DNA of 57,891 nucleotides from Opitutales bacterium (lineage in GTDB: Bacteria > Verrucomicrobiota > Verrucomicrobiia > Opitutales > Oceanipulchritudinaceae), in contig JAFIGE010000009.1 of the NCBI GenBank assembly GCA_020831585.1, positions 1 to 57,891 of the forward strand. The letters are read 5' to 3'. The position numbers were made by a program, and so were the translations under genes. Shown here one piece after another: positions 1-8,848 of the stretch (positions within the stretch are counted from its first letter, which is position 1; every line of letters begins with the position of its first letter). The notes under the pieces are model-generated. The model was not told the DNA's origin and made no database searches. It saw nothing but the letters and a program-made list of their open reading frames with translations.

Positions 1-164
1 TGCTGCGCTGCCGCTTGCGCTACATGACGCAGGGTGGGGTCATCGGAACGAAGGCCTTTGTGGGGAAGTGGATGCGGCGAGTGAAGGGCACAGGGGGTGC
101 TTCAGTGTCCGTCCCATCGGATCCGTTGCTCTCCGACGGGGATCTATTGGCAATGCGCCGGTGA
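1..164 (+). CDS. REP-associated tyrosine transposase (RAYT), C-terminal fragment cut by the window edge
   Basis: The window opens inside an ORF whose last codons read LRCRLRYMTQGGVIGTKAF and stop at TGA 162-164. The RAYT at 17356-18375 has nearly the same segment (LRCRLRYMTRGAVIGTKAF) near its C-terminus, so this is the tail of a second member of that subfamily. RAYTs are single-copy Y1 HUH-type transposases thought to act on REP palindromes. The catalytic part lies outside the window, so intactness cannot be judged. Confidence 0.75.
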   Translation, partial: LRCRLRYMTQGGVIGTKAFVGKWMRRVKGTGGASVSVPSDPLLSDGDLLAMRR

Positions 165-180
165 CGTCCGGCGGGGATCT

Positions 181-1149
181 TTAGCGGAAGTGGAGGTAGC
201 CGGTTTCGGTGGGTGATAAGAGGGCCCGACGGGTTACTTTGTCGAGGATGGCGGGCTCATTGGAGCCCGTGATGATTTCTCCGATGGCAGTCAGGCGCGT
301 GGAAAAGCATTTGCGCCATTGGCTTTCCAATCCGGCTTTTGCGTTTTCGTCCCCGCGAAAGAGAAAGAGCAGTTCGTAGTCTTCGCCGTCGCGAAAGACG
401 TGATGGAGGAGACGGTTGGGATCGTCTTGTGCGATAGCTTTGACGGCTTCGGAGGCTGGAAGGCAAGCGGTGTCCAGTTGGGCGGCGAGGCCCTCTGCGA
501 GAAGGGCCGGGAGGTCTTTGGCGAGGCCATCGGTGATGTCGATACAGGCGATGACGCCGGTTTGGCGGGCGAGCCACCGGCCTTCTTCGAGGCGGGGTTG
601 AAAGGTCAGGTGGTGGCCGGAGAGGCTGCCGCCGAGTTCGCCGGTTACGCAGATATGGTCGCCGGGTTGGGCTCCTTTGCGCGGGAGGGGGCGGTCGGCC
701 TGGCCGAGGAGGGTGAGATTGAATGCGGGATCCCCGGCGGTTTGGGTCAGGTCGCCGCCGACAAGCCGAACGCTGTGTTCGCTGGCACAGCACCCGAGTC
801 CGCGGACAAAGCCTTCGAGCCAGCGGAGGCAGGTTGTCGGCGGGAGGAAGGCACTCATCACGGCCACGGTGGGGCGTCCACCCATAGCGGCGATGTCGCT
901 GAGGTTGCGCTTGAGGAGTTTGGCCCCGGCTGCCTCGGGCGGAGCGGTGTCGTCGAAGTGGCAACGGTAGAGCAGGCTGTCTGTGGTGAGGAGGTTGCCG
1001 GGGTGCGCGGTGAGGATGGCGCAATCATCGCCCATGCCCTCGGGATAGGGCGGCATGGCGGGACCGAGCCATTCCCGGATGCGTTCGAGCAGGCCGGCTT
1101 CGCCGAGCGCGGCGATGGAGGCGGAGGGGTTATCGGTGAAAGGGTTCAA
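181..1149 (-). CDS. thiL: Thiamine-monophosphate kinase
   Basis: ThiL phosphorylates thiamine monophosphate to the diphosphate cofactor in the cytosol. The 322-residue product has the family landmarks in order: GDDCA near residue 40, TTDSLL, NLSDIAAMGGRP, GGDLTQ, the DITDGL loop and GEDYELLF near the C-terminus. The usual DISDGL is DITDGL here. The reading frame runs much further upstream, but the natural start is TTG at 1149, giving MNPFTDNPSAS. That TTG shares bases with the TGA stop of the CPBP gene, so translation is probably coupled. It is the last gene of the pyrR-pyrB-pyrC-CPBP run. Confidence 0.93.
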   Translation of the reverse strand: MNPFTDNPSASIAALGEAGLLERIREWLGPAMPPYPEGMGDDCAILTAHPGNLLTTDSLLYRCHFDDTAPPEAAGAKLLKRNLSDIAAMGGRPTVAVMSAFLPPTTCLRWLEGFVRGLGCCASEHSVRLVGGDLTQTAGDPAFNLTLLGQADRPLPRKGAQPGDHICVTGELGGSLSGHHLTFQPRLEEGRWLARQTGVIACIDITDGLAKDLPALLAEGLAAQLDTACLPASEAVKAIAQDDPNRLLHHVFRDGEDYELLFLFRGDENAKAGLESQWRKCFSTRLTAIGEIITGSNEPAILDKVTRRALLSPTETGYLHFR

Positions 1150-2018
1150 CCGGCGTGGAGGTGAAGGATGATGAGCGTGTTGAGGTTGAAAAGCGCGTGC
1201 ATGATTATGGGTACACGGATGTTGCCGGTCCACTCGTAGGCAACGCAGAGGAGGGCTCCGAAGATGGCGAGGGGAAGGAAGCTCTGGAGATTGAAGTGGA
1301 TAAACCCGAAAATGAAGCCGTTGATGAGGGCGGCTGCGGTGAGCGACGCGTGGCCGCGCAGAAAGCGGTAGATGCCGGCGCGAAAGACAATCTCCTCCGC
1401 TACGGGGGCGACAATCACGGCAAGAAATCCGAGCCCGATTATTTGCCAAAGGGCTTCGGCATCACGGAACATCTCGACGGGGGTTTGCGGAACGAGGTCG
1501 ATATCGAGCCCGAGTGTCCGCCCGAGGGTGAGCCCGCCGACCCACAAAAGGCTTGCGGAATAGACCACGGGAATCGCTGCCAGAAGACTGAAGAGTCCGA
1601 CAACAAAGGCTTTTCGCCAAGTGATGAAGGCGAGGTTGAGGGAGCGTTCCTCGGGGGTGCGAAACCATGCCCGAAAAACAAAGAACACCAACGCCAGCCC
1701 AAGCTGCATGAGAAACCCGACAAGGAGGGTCAACCCGGTCGAGGGGTCGAGCACGTCCCCGTTTTCATCGCGCGGACGAAGAGACTGGGCGATCAACCCC
1801 ACGAGCAGCATCCAGGCGATGAGGCAAAGGGTGAAGGCGAGGAAGTCCGATGTGTTGATTCGCCAGGGCGAGACTCCGGGCAAGGGCGTGCGTGCGCGCC
1901 CGAAGAGCCAGGTAAGCAGGCTGACGAACGCGGTGAGGCCGAGAAAGAGAAGGCCCGCGATATAGAAAATCGCCGGACCGTGATCGCCAAAGGCATCCAG
2001 AGGCAGGGGCGATTCCAT
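1146..2018 (-). CDS. CPBP family intramembrane glutamic endopeptidase
   Basis: A membrane protein of 290 residues with many hydrophobic segments. It carries the CPBP (Abi, CAAX protease and bacteriocin-processing) motifs: AEEIVFRAG (EExxxR) near residue 210, an FIHF histidine about 35 residues later, and HALFN near the C-terminus. These form the metal-independent or zinc-assisted intramembrane protease site in the family. The substrate cannot be predicted. The ATG at 2018 overlaps the pyrC TGA as ATGA, and its own stop overlaps the thiL TTG. An upstream in-frame start to 2048 exists but would overlap pyrC further. Confidence 0.88.
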   Translation of the reverse strand: MESPLPLDAFGDHGPAIFYIAGLLFLGLTAFVSLLTWLFGRARTPLPGVSPWRINTSDFLAFTLCLIAWMLLVGLIAQSLRPRDENGDVLDPSTGLTLLVGFLMQLGLALVFFVFRAWFRTPEERSLNLAFITWRKAFVVGLFSLLAAIPVVYSASLLWVGGLTLGRTLGLDIDLVPQTPVEMFRDAEALWQIIGLGFLAVIVAPVAEEIVFRAGIYRFLRGHASLTAAALINGFIFGFIHFNLQSFLPLAIFGALLCVAYEWTGNIRVPIIMHALFNLNTLIILHLHAG

Positions 2019-3316
2019 CAGCGGCCAAGAATCTGTTTCCCATCCCAAACGGTCACACCGCCGATGAGGGTGCGGAGGACGCGCCCGCGCAGAGTGTGCC
2101 CGTCCCAGGGGCAGTTGCGCGAGCGGCTCTGGCCTTGGGCGGCCTCGATCGTATGGGCTTCGTGCGGATCGAAGATAACGACATCCGCGGGTGCACCGGA
2201 GGCGAGGGTGCCGGCATTGAGACCGAGGAGCTGGGCGGGCTTGAGGCTCATGCGCTCAATGAGAAAGGGGAGATCGCACTTGCCTGAGTGAAAGAGCACT
2301 TCGAGGTAGGCGGGCAGGGCCGTTTCCAGTCCGATGATGCCGAAGGGCGCGTAGTCAAATTCGCAATCCTTCTCGTCCGCCGTGTGCGGGGCATGGTCGG
2401 TGGCGAGCACATCGAGGGTGCCGTCGAGAATCCCTTCGATGAGGGCCTGCCGGTCGGCTTCGGTCCGCAGGGGCGGGTTCATTTTGAAGTGCGTGTTGTA
2501 TTCCGCGCAGTCCGCATCGGTGAAAAAAAGGTGGTGCGGGGAGGCTTCACCGGAGACGCGGATGCCCCGTTTTTTTGCGCGCCGGATGATGTCGACCCCG
2601 TAGGCCGTGGTTACGTGTTGCATGTGAATGTGCGCGCCGGTGTGGCGGGAGAGCACCACGTTGCGCGCGATCATCATGTCTTCGGCGGCGGAGGGCCATC
2701 CCTTGAGGCCAAGGCGGAGCGACCAATACCCCTCGTTCATGACCGCGCCGGCCGTCATCGAGGCGTCCTCACAATGATCCATGACAACGAGCCCAAACAT
2801 GTGCGCATACTCCACCGCCCGTCGCATGATTTCGTTGTTCTGCACACATTTTCCGTCATCGGTAACGGCCACGATACCGGCTTCTTTGAGCGATCCGATG
2901 GGAGCGAGGCTTTCGCCGGCCATGCCCACGGTGAGGCAACCGGTGGGGTAGACGCGCACGACCGCCTTGCGCGCAACGGCGTCGCGAATGCGTTGGATGG
3001 TGCCGGCGTTGTCGGCCACGGGGCTGGTGTTGGGCATGCACACGACGGAGGTGAATCCGCCTGCGGCGGCTGCGCGGGAGCCTGTCCCGATATCTTCCTT
3101 GTGCGTTTGACCGGGCTCCCGGAAATGCACGTGGATATCGACAAATCCGGGAGCGACGATTTTGCCGGCGGCGTCGATCATTTCCGCATCAACCGGCGGT
3201 TGCGCGGGGGCGTCGATGATTTGCCCGCTTGCCTTATCGATCCAAATGTCCGCCGCGCCGTCGCGCCCGGTAGCGGGATCGATGACGTGTCCGTTTGTTA
3301 TGCAAAGCAGGCTCAT
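2018..3316 (-). CDS. pyrC: Dihydroorotase, class I
   Basis: Cyclises N-carbamoyl-aspartate to dihydroorotate, step three of pyrimidine synthesis. The 432-residue protein has the amidohydrolase HxH (DIHVHFREPGQ, H62 and H64), the GxxAAxxGGFT segment after it, MDHCED, MQHVTT and the late ATDHAPH motif followed by FGIIGLETALP. All metal ligands expected of an active enzyme rather than an inactive PyrC paralogue are therefore visible. The ATG at 3316 overlaps the pyrB stop as ATGA. The longer upstream frame is not used. Confidence 0.96.
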   Translation of the reverse strand: MSLLCITNGHVIDPATGRDGAADIWIDKASGQIIDAPAQPPVDAEMIDAAGKIVAPGFVDIHVHFREPGQTHKEDIGTGSRAAAAGGFTSVVCMPNTSPVADNAGTIQRIRDAVARKAVVRVYPTGCLTVGMAGESLAPIGSLKEAGIVAVTDDGKCVQNNEIMRRAVEYAHMFGLVVMDHCEDASMTAGAVMNEGYWSLRLGLKGWPSAAEDMMIARNVVLSRHTGAHIHMQHVTTAYGVDIIRRAKKRGIRVSGEASPHHLFFTDADCAEYNTHFKMNPPLRTEADRQALIEGILDGTLDVLATDHAPHTADEKDCEFDYAPFGIIGLETALPAYLEVLFHSGKCDLPFLIERMSLKPAQLLGLNAGTLASGAPADVVIFDPHEAHTIEAAQGQSRSRNCPWDGHTLRGRVLRTLIGGVTVWDGKQILGR

Positions 3317-4290
3317 GCGGGCAGGGGAGAGGGTTTGGTTTTGGCGGCGTTCATGCAAAGGTAGAGAATAGCCATGCGCGTGACGATGCCGTTGGTGACC
3401 TGTTCGAGGATGACCGATTGGCCCCCGTCGGCGAGGTGGCTGTCGATCTCCACACCCCGGTTGATGGGGCCGGGGTGCATGATGAGGGCTTCGGGTTTCA
3501 GCCAACGGGCGCGTTCCGCATTGAGCCCATACATGGCTTTGTATTCGCCCAGTCCGGGAAAGTGGGTGGCGGATTGGCGCTCGTGTTGTATCCGCAAAAG
3601 CATGACAACATCGGCATCGGCGAGGGCCGTTTTGAGGTCGTGGGTGATCTCCACGCCAAACTCGCGGAAGTGCCCGGGGACAAGCGTGGCGGGTCCGGCC
3701 AGGGTGACATGCGCACCCAGTTTGCGCAGCGCCCAGATGTTGGACCGGGCGACGCGGCTGAAGAGGATATCGCCGAGGATAGTGACCTTGCGCCCCTCCA
3801 GCGAACCGAGTTTTTCCCGCATGGTGAAGGTATCGAGGAGAGCCTGGGTGGGGTGCTCGTGGGCCCCATCGCCCGCGTTGATGACCGGAATTTCAAGAAT
3901 TCGCGCGAGATAGGCGGCCGCGCCCGCCGCGCTGTGGCGGAGGATGATCATGTCGGCGTTGAGGGCCTGGATCACCTGGGCTGTGTCGCGGAGCGATTCT
4001 CCCTTCACGAGGCTGCTGGCCTTTTGCTCGACGAGCGTGATGTCGGCACTGAGGCGCTTGGCGGCGATCTCGAAAGCGATGCGCGTGCGCGTGCTGGGCT
4101 CGATGAAGAGGTTGATGATGGTCTTGCCCCGCAGGGTGGGGAGCTTCTTCTGGCTGCGCCCAAGGGTCTGTTTAAACTGCGTGGCGAGGGTGTGGATGAG
4201 ATCGATCTCGGCGCGGGAGAGCGGTTCGATGGCGATCAGATCCTTGCGGGTCCAGGTATCTGGTTCGGAGTGGAGGTCGGGCGGCGGCAT
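3313..4290 (-). CDS. pyrB: Aspartate carbamoyltransferase catalytic subunit
   Basis: Condenses carbamoyl phosphate with aspartate, the committed pyrimidine step. The 325-residue protein shows the carbamoyl-phosphate loop EPSTRTR, the SSLVKGES lysine loop, HPTQALLD and HPGPINRGVE. No pyrI regulatory subunit is nearby, which fits a PyrR-controlled, unregulated trimer type. The ATG at 4290 was chosen because it starts 2 bases after the pyrR stop. A TTG at 4311 would add seven residues and overlap pyrR. Confidence 0.96.
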   Translation of the reverse strand: MPPPDLHSEPDTWTRKDLIAIEPLSRAEIDLIHTLATQFKQTLGRSQKKLPTLRGKTIINLFIEPSTRTRIAFEIAAKRLSADITLVEQKASSLVKGESLRDTAQVIQALNADMIILRHSAAGAAAYLARILEIPVINAGDGAHEHPTQALLDTFTMREKLGSLEGRKVTILGDILFSRVARSNIWALRKLGAHVTLAGPATLVPGHFREFGVEITHDLKTALADADVVMLLRIQHERQSATHFPGLGEYKAMYGLNAERARWLKPEALIMHPGPINRGVEIDSHLADGGQSVILEQVTNGIVTRMAILYLCMNAAKTKPSPLPA

Positions 4291-4292
4291 AC

Positions 4293-4832
4293 TCAGTGGG
4301 CAGTCGGGCAAAGGTGAATGCGGAGAAGATCTTCTTCGGGGCGCGCTCCCGGATGCGCCGAGACAACGACCTTTTGGTCGGGCGGGGTGGGGAGGGAGAG
4401 CCCTGTGAAGTCCGGGTGGAAGGGGAGGAGGCGGTTTCCGGTATCGACCAGCACGGCAAAGCGGACAGAAGCCGGCCGCCCCTGGTCGAAGAGTTCATTC
4501 AGCGAGGCGCGCAGGGTCCGCCCGGTGGCAAACACATCATCCACAAGAAGCACATCCGCTTCATCGATGGAAAAGGGCAGATCAGTGGGCTGGAAACTCT
4601 TTGGAATCGGTTGGAGGCCGATGTCGTCGCGATGAAAGGCGGCGTTGATGATACCCACTGATCCGAGGGCGGGAAGGCGGGCCGCCAACATGCGTGCCAC
4701 CGGGATGCCCCCGTTGGCCACAGCTACCAGATGGACGGTCTTTTCCTCCAGGTAAGTCGCCACCTGATCGACGAGGGCCTGCAGGGCCGCCGCCGTCTGC
4801 TTGCTCGTGAGGGCCTGCTGGGGGGAAATCAT
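4293..4832 (-). CDS. pyrR: PyrR bifunctional pyr operon regulator / uracil phosphoribosyltransferase
   Basis: A 179-residue type I phosphoribosyltransferase with the 13-residue PRPP signature VLLVDDVFATGRT at about 95-107. In Bacillus, PyrR binds pyr mRNA leaders when UMP is high and also has UPRTase activity. First place in the pyr operon supports that role. The 5' leader between 4833 and the terminator at 4909 is only about 75 bases. I could not recognise an anti-antiterminator or a PyrR-binding loop in it, so the mode of control here is open. Start is ATG 4832; the frame extends upstream but without a better start. Confidence 0.92.
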   Translation of the reverse strand: MISPQQALTSKQTAAALQALVDQVATYLEEKTVHLVAVANGGIPVARMLAARLPALGSVGIINAAFHRDDIGLQPIPKSFQPTDLPFSIDEADVLLVDDVFATGRTLRASLNELFDQGRPASVRFAVLVDTGNRLLPFHPDFTGLSLPTPPDQKVVVSAHPGARPEEDLLRIHLCPTAH

Positions 4833-4908
4833 GGGAGGCGAGCGTGGTCGCACCCGATTGGCTTGGCAAGTGACAAGGTCAGCGAATCGCCGCTTGCCGC
4901 TCTAACCG

Positions 4909-4944
4909 AAAAAAAGGCGTTGCCACCTCAGGGATGGCAACGCC
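4909..4944 (-). terminator. Rho-independent terminator of the PEP-CTERM gene
   Basis: A perfect 10-bp stem (GGCGTTGCCA at 4916-4925 with its complement at 4935-4944) encloses a 9-base loop. On the minus strand it is followed by seven T (4915-4909). It lies 29 bases after the stop of the 4974-5657 gene and separates that gene from pyrR. Confidence 0.9.
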
Positions 4945-4973
4945 TCTGAAAGAGGATAATCAAGGAAAACCGC

Positions 4974-5657
4974 TCAGCGACGGAGACGGCGGCGCAGGGC
5001 CAAACCCAATACGGCGATCGCGGCGATTGCGGCGTAGGTCGAGGGTTCCGGAATCGCCGTGGCATCCAGCTGGGCCAAACCGACAGCGGCACCAGTGAGG
5101 TCGGCCGCAGCCAGACCGCTGGTGAAGAGGAAATTGCCAAGTTCGGGCGAGACGAGTAGCTCAAATCCGCCGAGCGCCAGTTCCGAGCTGTCGGCAACGG
5201 CGGAAGTCGGTGCGGTGAGGTCGAAGAGAATCACTCCGTCAAAATCGCCCACGAGGGTGTTTTGCACGAAGAAGCCGCTGGTGCTGCCTCCGACGCGGTC
5301 ACTATCGAACCCAATCGTAAAATCCCCGAAAGACACAGCCGAGTCAAAATCCGGGCCGAGATTGAACGTGACCGTGCCGGTGTGGGTGATGACACCCGCG
5401 AAAGTGGCCAAGCCGTCGGTGTAGGAGAATGTCGTGGGCGCGGTGATGGGAAAGGCGACAGTGACAAAACCGGCTCCGCCAAACCCGGGAGCGGGAGGCA
5501 CCGTGCCGTCGGCACCCGCTACCTGAAGGTTTGCCGCTGATTCGAGGAGAGCTCCGTTGAGGGAGACGCTCGTGAAGCCACCCGTGACAAAATTTGATTG
5601 GGCGAGCGTCACTGAGGGTAGGGCGAGGATCGATGCGATAAGGAAGGACTTTTTCAT
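4974..5657 (-). CDS. PEP-CTERM sorting domain protein, secreted
   Basis: A 227-residue exported protein. It has an N-terminal signal peptide (MKKSFLIASILALPSVTLAQ), a low-complexity Gly/Phe/Asp-rich middle typical of extracellular beta-rich proteins, and a C-terminal sorting signal: IPEPSTYA, a hydrophobic helix, then an RRRLRR tail. In this system exosortase/EpsH recognises the PEP motif and the protein is delivered to the surface or exopolysaccharide. No exosortase gene is in the window. The body of the protein matches no enzyme I recognise. It has its own terminator at 4909-4944 and is probably monocistronic. Confidence 0.9.
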   Translation of the reverse strand: MKKSFLIASILALPSVTLAQSNFVTGGFTSVSLNGALLESAANLQVAGADGTVPPAPGFGGAGFVTVAFPITAPTTFSYTDGLATFAGVITHTGTVTFNLGPDFDSAVSFGDFTIGFDSDRVGGSTSGFFVQNTLVGDFDGVILFDLTAPTSAVADSSELALGGFELLVSPELGNFLFTSGLAAADLTGAAVGLAQLDATAIPEPSTYAAIAAIAVLGLALRRRLRR

Positions 5658-5733
5658 GAGGAGATTTTTAATTTAAGTTTTGATGGATGTCGCAACGCAG
5701 ACGAAACGACTTCTTACCTTCTCCGATCTGACC

Positions 5734-5750
5734 AGAATCTCGAAGATTCT
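5734..5750. promoter_or_regulatory. 17-bp perfect palindrome upstream of the PEP-CTERM gene (candidate operator)
   Basis: AGAATCT-CGA-AGATTCT reads the same on both strands around a CGA centre. It lies 77-93 bases upstream of the PEP-CTERM start codon. Position and symmetry suit a dimeric repressor or activator site, but no regulator can be assigned. Confidence 0.35.
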
Positions 5751-6042
5751 TCCGCTAAACCGGCCGATATTCATGCGAATGGTTTTTTCCGCCGCTAAAC
5801 GGTCGAGATCCCATGGTTTTCCCAGCGGTGGCTTATTTCTCAAGCGTTAGACTTTTTCGTCATTTAATTTGTGCATAAAAATGCATTTTCTAATTGACTC
5901 GGTTTGTTGATTAGGGTTCATCTGAAAGCCATAGGATTGATCAGACATTGAAGGGATGCATGTTTTCTCCCGAGAGCATGGCCGTTCCGGCGGTCGGGTC
6001 GGGGGTCGAATCATTTTTTGGGATAGAGAGAGAGGTATCAGC

Positions 6043-6071
6043 GCGGGGCGCGGTGAGAAGCCGCGCCCCGC
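6043..6071. repeat. GC-rich hairpin (REP-like or leader stem)
   Basis: A perfect 11-bp stem (GCGGGGCGCGG at 6043-6053, complement 6061-6071) closes a 7-base loop TGAGAAG. It is followed by ACACTTTTC, not a clean T-run, so a terminator is only weakly supported. It sits 48 bases before the start of the GH17-like gene, so it may be a leader stem or a REP-type palindrome. Confidence 0.45.
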
Positions 6072-6119
6072 ACACTTTTCAAAGCCGGGAATTAGCAGCT
6101 GTCTTTTCAGCCTTTTTTT

Positions 6120-7343
6120 ATGAACGCGAATCAGGATACTCCCCAAACCATTCAACCTTTTCCGTTGGCGCGCGTCCTTTCGGGAGCGTGTCTTCTGAAT
6201 CTCGCCCTGGTGCTTTTGGCGGGCTGCGCGCAAACGCCGGAGGCGGTTTCTCCAGATCGTGAGTCAACCGTTCTTGAAGCCCGCGAACGCGGCGAGCCGC
6301 GTAACCTGGATGCGGCCGTATGGAGACGACCGGCGCTTTCCTACTCAGGCTTCCGGGCCGGGCAGAGTCCCGCTAGTCGGCATCCATCGCGCGAGGAAAT
6401 TTTGGAGGATTTGCACATCGTCAAGGCGGCGGGTTTCGGACTGATCCGGGTTTTCAGCTCCGGCGAGCATGGCCGCGCGGTGGTGGAGTTGATTGATGAA
6501 CACGGGCTGGACCTCCATGTGCAGGTGGGTGCCTATGTGAGCGGCTCAGATGCGGAGAACGGGGCGGAAAACGACCGGGAGCTCCAAGGGGCAATCGACC
6601 TTGCGCGGGAATTCCCGGAGATTGTGCGGGCCGTGAGCGTGGGCAATGAGACGCTTGTCAGTTGGTCCTTTGTGGCGGTGCCGCCAGAGGACATGATCCG
6701 CTATATCCGGCGGGTGCGCCATCAGATTACCCAGCCGGTTACCGTAAACGACAATTGGGAGCCCTTTGCGGCGGAGCCGGGCAGCGCGCTTGCCATGGTT
6801 TGGCGGGAGATTGATTACGCATCCGTGCATACGTACGCATACTGGGATGCGGCGTTCAATCTGTGGGATTTTCGCCAAACAGACGTGCCGGAAGAACGAC
6901 GGGCGCGGGCAATGATGGATGCGGCCTTCGCCTATGCGCGGGAAAATTTTGAGGCCGTGCGGCGGGCACTGGATGCGGACGGCAACCCCATCCCCATCGT
7001 CATTGGGGAAACGGGTTGGCAGAGCGTACCTTCCGCGTTTCTGCACGAGGCCTTTGTCCAGGACTTTGCCGTGCACCAGGCGCACCCGGTGAATCAGGCG
7101 TGGTATTTCGAGGACGTCATGGCGTGGGCCTACGGTGCGGAGCGGGGTTCTCCCGGAGATGGATTCGCGCGACCTGCGGCAATCTTCTATTTTGCTGCGT
7201 TCGACGAACCGTGGAAACAGGCCGATGACAACTGGGGCCTCTGGGATGCGGATCGCCGCGAGAAGTTTGTGCTTTCCGGGGAAACTTATGCGCCGGAGGA
7301 TGCGGTTTTCTATCAGGCGGTGAGGACCTCCCCGAGCGAGTAG
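6120..7343 (+). CDS. GH17-like (beta-1,3-glucanase type) lipoprotein
   Basis: A 407-residue product with a lipobox LVLLAGC, so Cys36 would be lipidated after signal peptidase II cleavage. The rest looks like a TIM-barrel hydrolase of the GH17 type. There is an R-V-F substrate strand near 110, an acid/base motif VGNET (Asn176-Glu177), and a nucleophile motif IGETGW (Glu297), the usual pair for beta-1,3-glucan cleavage. It is probably anchored in the periplasm or outer membrane and acts on a laminarin-like glucan. Fold and motifs are seen; substrate is inferred. Start is ATG 6120. Confidence 0.8.
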   Translation: MNANQDTPQTIQPFPLARVLSGACLLNLALVLLAGCAQTPEAVSPDRESTVLEARERGEPRNLDAAVWRRPALSYSGFRAGQSPASRHPSREEILEDLHIVKAAGFGLIRVFSSGEHGRAVVELIDEHGLDLHVQVGAYVSGSDAENGAENDRELQGAIDLAREFPEIVRAVSVGNETLVSWSFVAVPPEDMIRYIRRVRHQITQPVTVNDNWEPFAAEPGSALAMVWREIDYASVHTYAYWDAAFNLWDFRQTDVPEERRARAMMDAAFAYARENFEAVRRALDADGNPIPIVIGETGWQSVPSAFLHEAFVQDFAVHQAHPVNQAWYFEDVMAWAYGAERGSPGDGFARPAAIFYFAAFDEPWKQADDNWGLWDADRREKFVLSGETYAPEDAVFYQAVRTSPSE

Positions 7344-7515
7344 AAAGCTCCCTTTTTTCTAACAAAGTGGTGTGATCCCTTTTGACCACTGGGTAAGGGT
7401 GTTCCGCCTGTCTCAGCCTCCGAAGGACGGTTCGGCGGCAAGAAACAACTCAAAAACGGGATTGCGCGGATGGAATGAGAGCTTGATGCTCGGGCGCTTT
7501 TGAAAGGGTTCATTC

Positions 7516-8808
7516 ATGCTCGACCTTAAATTTTTCCGCGAAAACCTTGATCTAGTCCGCGAAGGCATTGCCAAAAAAAAGTTTGCCTGCGATCTGGATG
7601 CCATTCTCGCCCTCGATGCCGAGCGCCGCGAGGTCATCCATGAGGCAGAGTCCCTTCGCGCTGCGCAAAAGGCTGCCAACACCGAGATGGCAGCTATGCC
7701 GAAGGGCTCAGATGCCTTTCGCTCCAAGGTTGCGGAAATGAAGGATTTGGCTTCCCGCGTGAAAACTCAGCAGGCCCGCCAGACGGACATTGAACACCGC
7801 TGGAAAGCGGCTTTTTTGGCTGTGCCCAACTTGCCCCATTCATCGGTTCCGGTGGGACGGACGGAGGAGGATAATGTTGTTGTCGCCACGTCGGGCGATC
7901 CGGCGGCTTTGGGTGAGGCTCAGCTTCCTCATTGGGATCTGCCGTGGTTTGCTGATTTGGTGGATCTGGGGCGCGGAGCTAAAGTGACGGGCGCGGGATG
8001 GCCTTTTCTCATCGGTGACATGGCGCGCCTGGCGCGGGCACTCCTGCAGTTTTTCCTCGATGAAAATGCAGCTGCGGAATTCACCGAAATGATGCCTCCA
8101 ATTTGCGTGAATGCGGATAGCGCCACCGCCACCGGGCAGTTACCTGACAAAGAGGGGCAGATGTATGTTGTCCCGGAGGACGGGCTCTACCTCATCCCCA
8201 CGGCGGAAGTGCCGGTGACGAATTATTACCGAGATGAAACCTTCGCCCTCAGCGATTTACCCAAAAGGGCCTGCGCCTACACGCCCTGTTTTCGGCGGGA
8301 AGCGGGCAGCCACGGGAAAGATGTGCGGGGCCTCAACCGCCTGCACCAGTTCGACAAAGTGGAGATCGTGAAGTGGGTTCATCCGGATGAGAGCTTCGAA
8401 GCGTTGGAGGCCCTGCGCACCCACGTCGAGGCGCTCCTTGGCAAACTGGGCCTGCCCTTCCGCACCCTCCTCATGTGCTCCGGCGATATCGGCTTCCCCC
8501 ACGCCAAGCAATATGATCTCGAAGTCTGGGCGGCTGGCCAAAAGCGCTGGTTGGAGGTGTCGAGTTGCAGCAACTTCACAGACTTTCAGGCCCGCCGGGC
8601 GAACATTCGCTTTCGCGACGCCGGCGGGCGCGTGCAGTTTGTGCACACCCTGAATGGTTCGGCTCTCGCCCTTCCGCGGATCATGGCAGCTTTGCTCGAA
8701 AACGGCCACACCGCCGACGGTCTCGTGCAGCTCCCCGAGTGCCTCCACCCTTATTTTCGAGGGCCGTCCCTGCCCCGCGTGGAGGGTGGAACCACCACCA
8801 GAGAGTAG
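7516..8808 (+). CDS. serS: Seryl-tRNA synthetase
   Basis: Charges tRNA-Ser, and also tRNA-Sec where present. The 430-residue protein has the normal bacterial layout: an N-terminal antiparallel coiled coil (about 1-110) starting MLDLKFFRENLDLVREG, then a class II catalytic core with LIPTAEVPVTN, the motif 2 FRREAGSHGKDVRGLNRLHQ and motif 3 NGSALALPRI. Length is as expected. The gene stands alone, 172 bases after the GH17-like gene. The 3' side leads into a RAYT region without an obvious terminator. Confidence 0.97.
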   Translation: MLDLKFFRENLDLVREGIAKKKFACDLDAILALDAERREVIHEAESLRAAQKAANTEMAAMPKGSDAFRSKVAEMKDLASRVKTQQARQTDIEHRWKAAFLAVPNLPHSSVPVGRTEEDNVVVATSGDPAALGEAQLPHWDLPWFADLVDLGRGAKVTGAGWPFLIGDMARLARALLQFFLDENAAAEFTEMMPPICVNADSATATGQLPDKEGQMYVVPEDGLYLIPTAEVPVTNYYRDETFALSDLPKRACAYTPCFRREAGSHGKDVRGLNRLHQFDKVEIVKWVHPDESFEALEALRTHVEALLGKLGLPFRTLLMCSGDIGFPHAKQYDLEVWAAGQKRWLEVSSCSNFTDFQARRANIRFRDAGGRVQFVHTLNGSALALPRIMAALLENGHTADGLVQLPECLHPYFRGPSLPRVEGGTTTRE

Positions 8809-8848
8809 AGCTTCTTTCATCGTTAGATAAAACCCCATTGCGCTTTTA

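Larger units (their letters stand above)
5658..6119. other. Divergent intergenic region between the PEP-CTERM gene and the GH17-like lipoprotein
   Basis: A 462-base stretch without a convincing gene. It holds a 17-bp palindrome at 5734-5750 close to the PEP-CTERM start and a GC-rich hairpin at 6043-6071 close to the lipoprotein start. CCGCTAAAC occurs twice (about 5752 and 5793). Promoters for both genes must lie here, but no consensus -35/-10 pair is clear. Confidence 0.6.

Noticed and set aside
2288-3364. Plus-strand open frame opposite pyrC
   Set aside because: Shadow of pyrC. No motif, and composition dominated by Gly, Val and His.
4833-4908. PyrR-type attenuator in the pyr leader
   Set aside because: The only stem-loop is the minus-strand terminator of the upstream PEP-CTERM gene, which precedes the leader. 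No antiterminator or PyrR loop was found in the remaining 75 bases.
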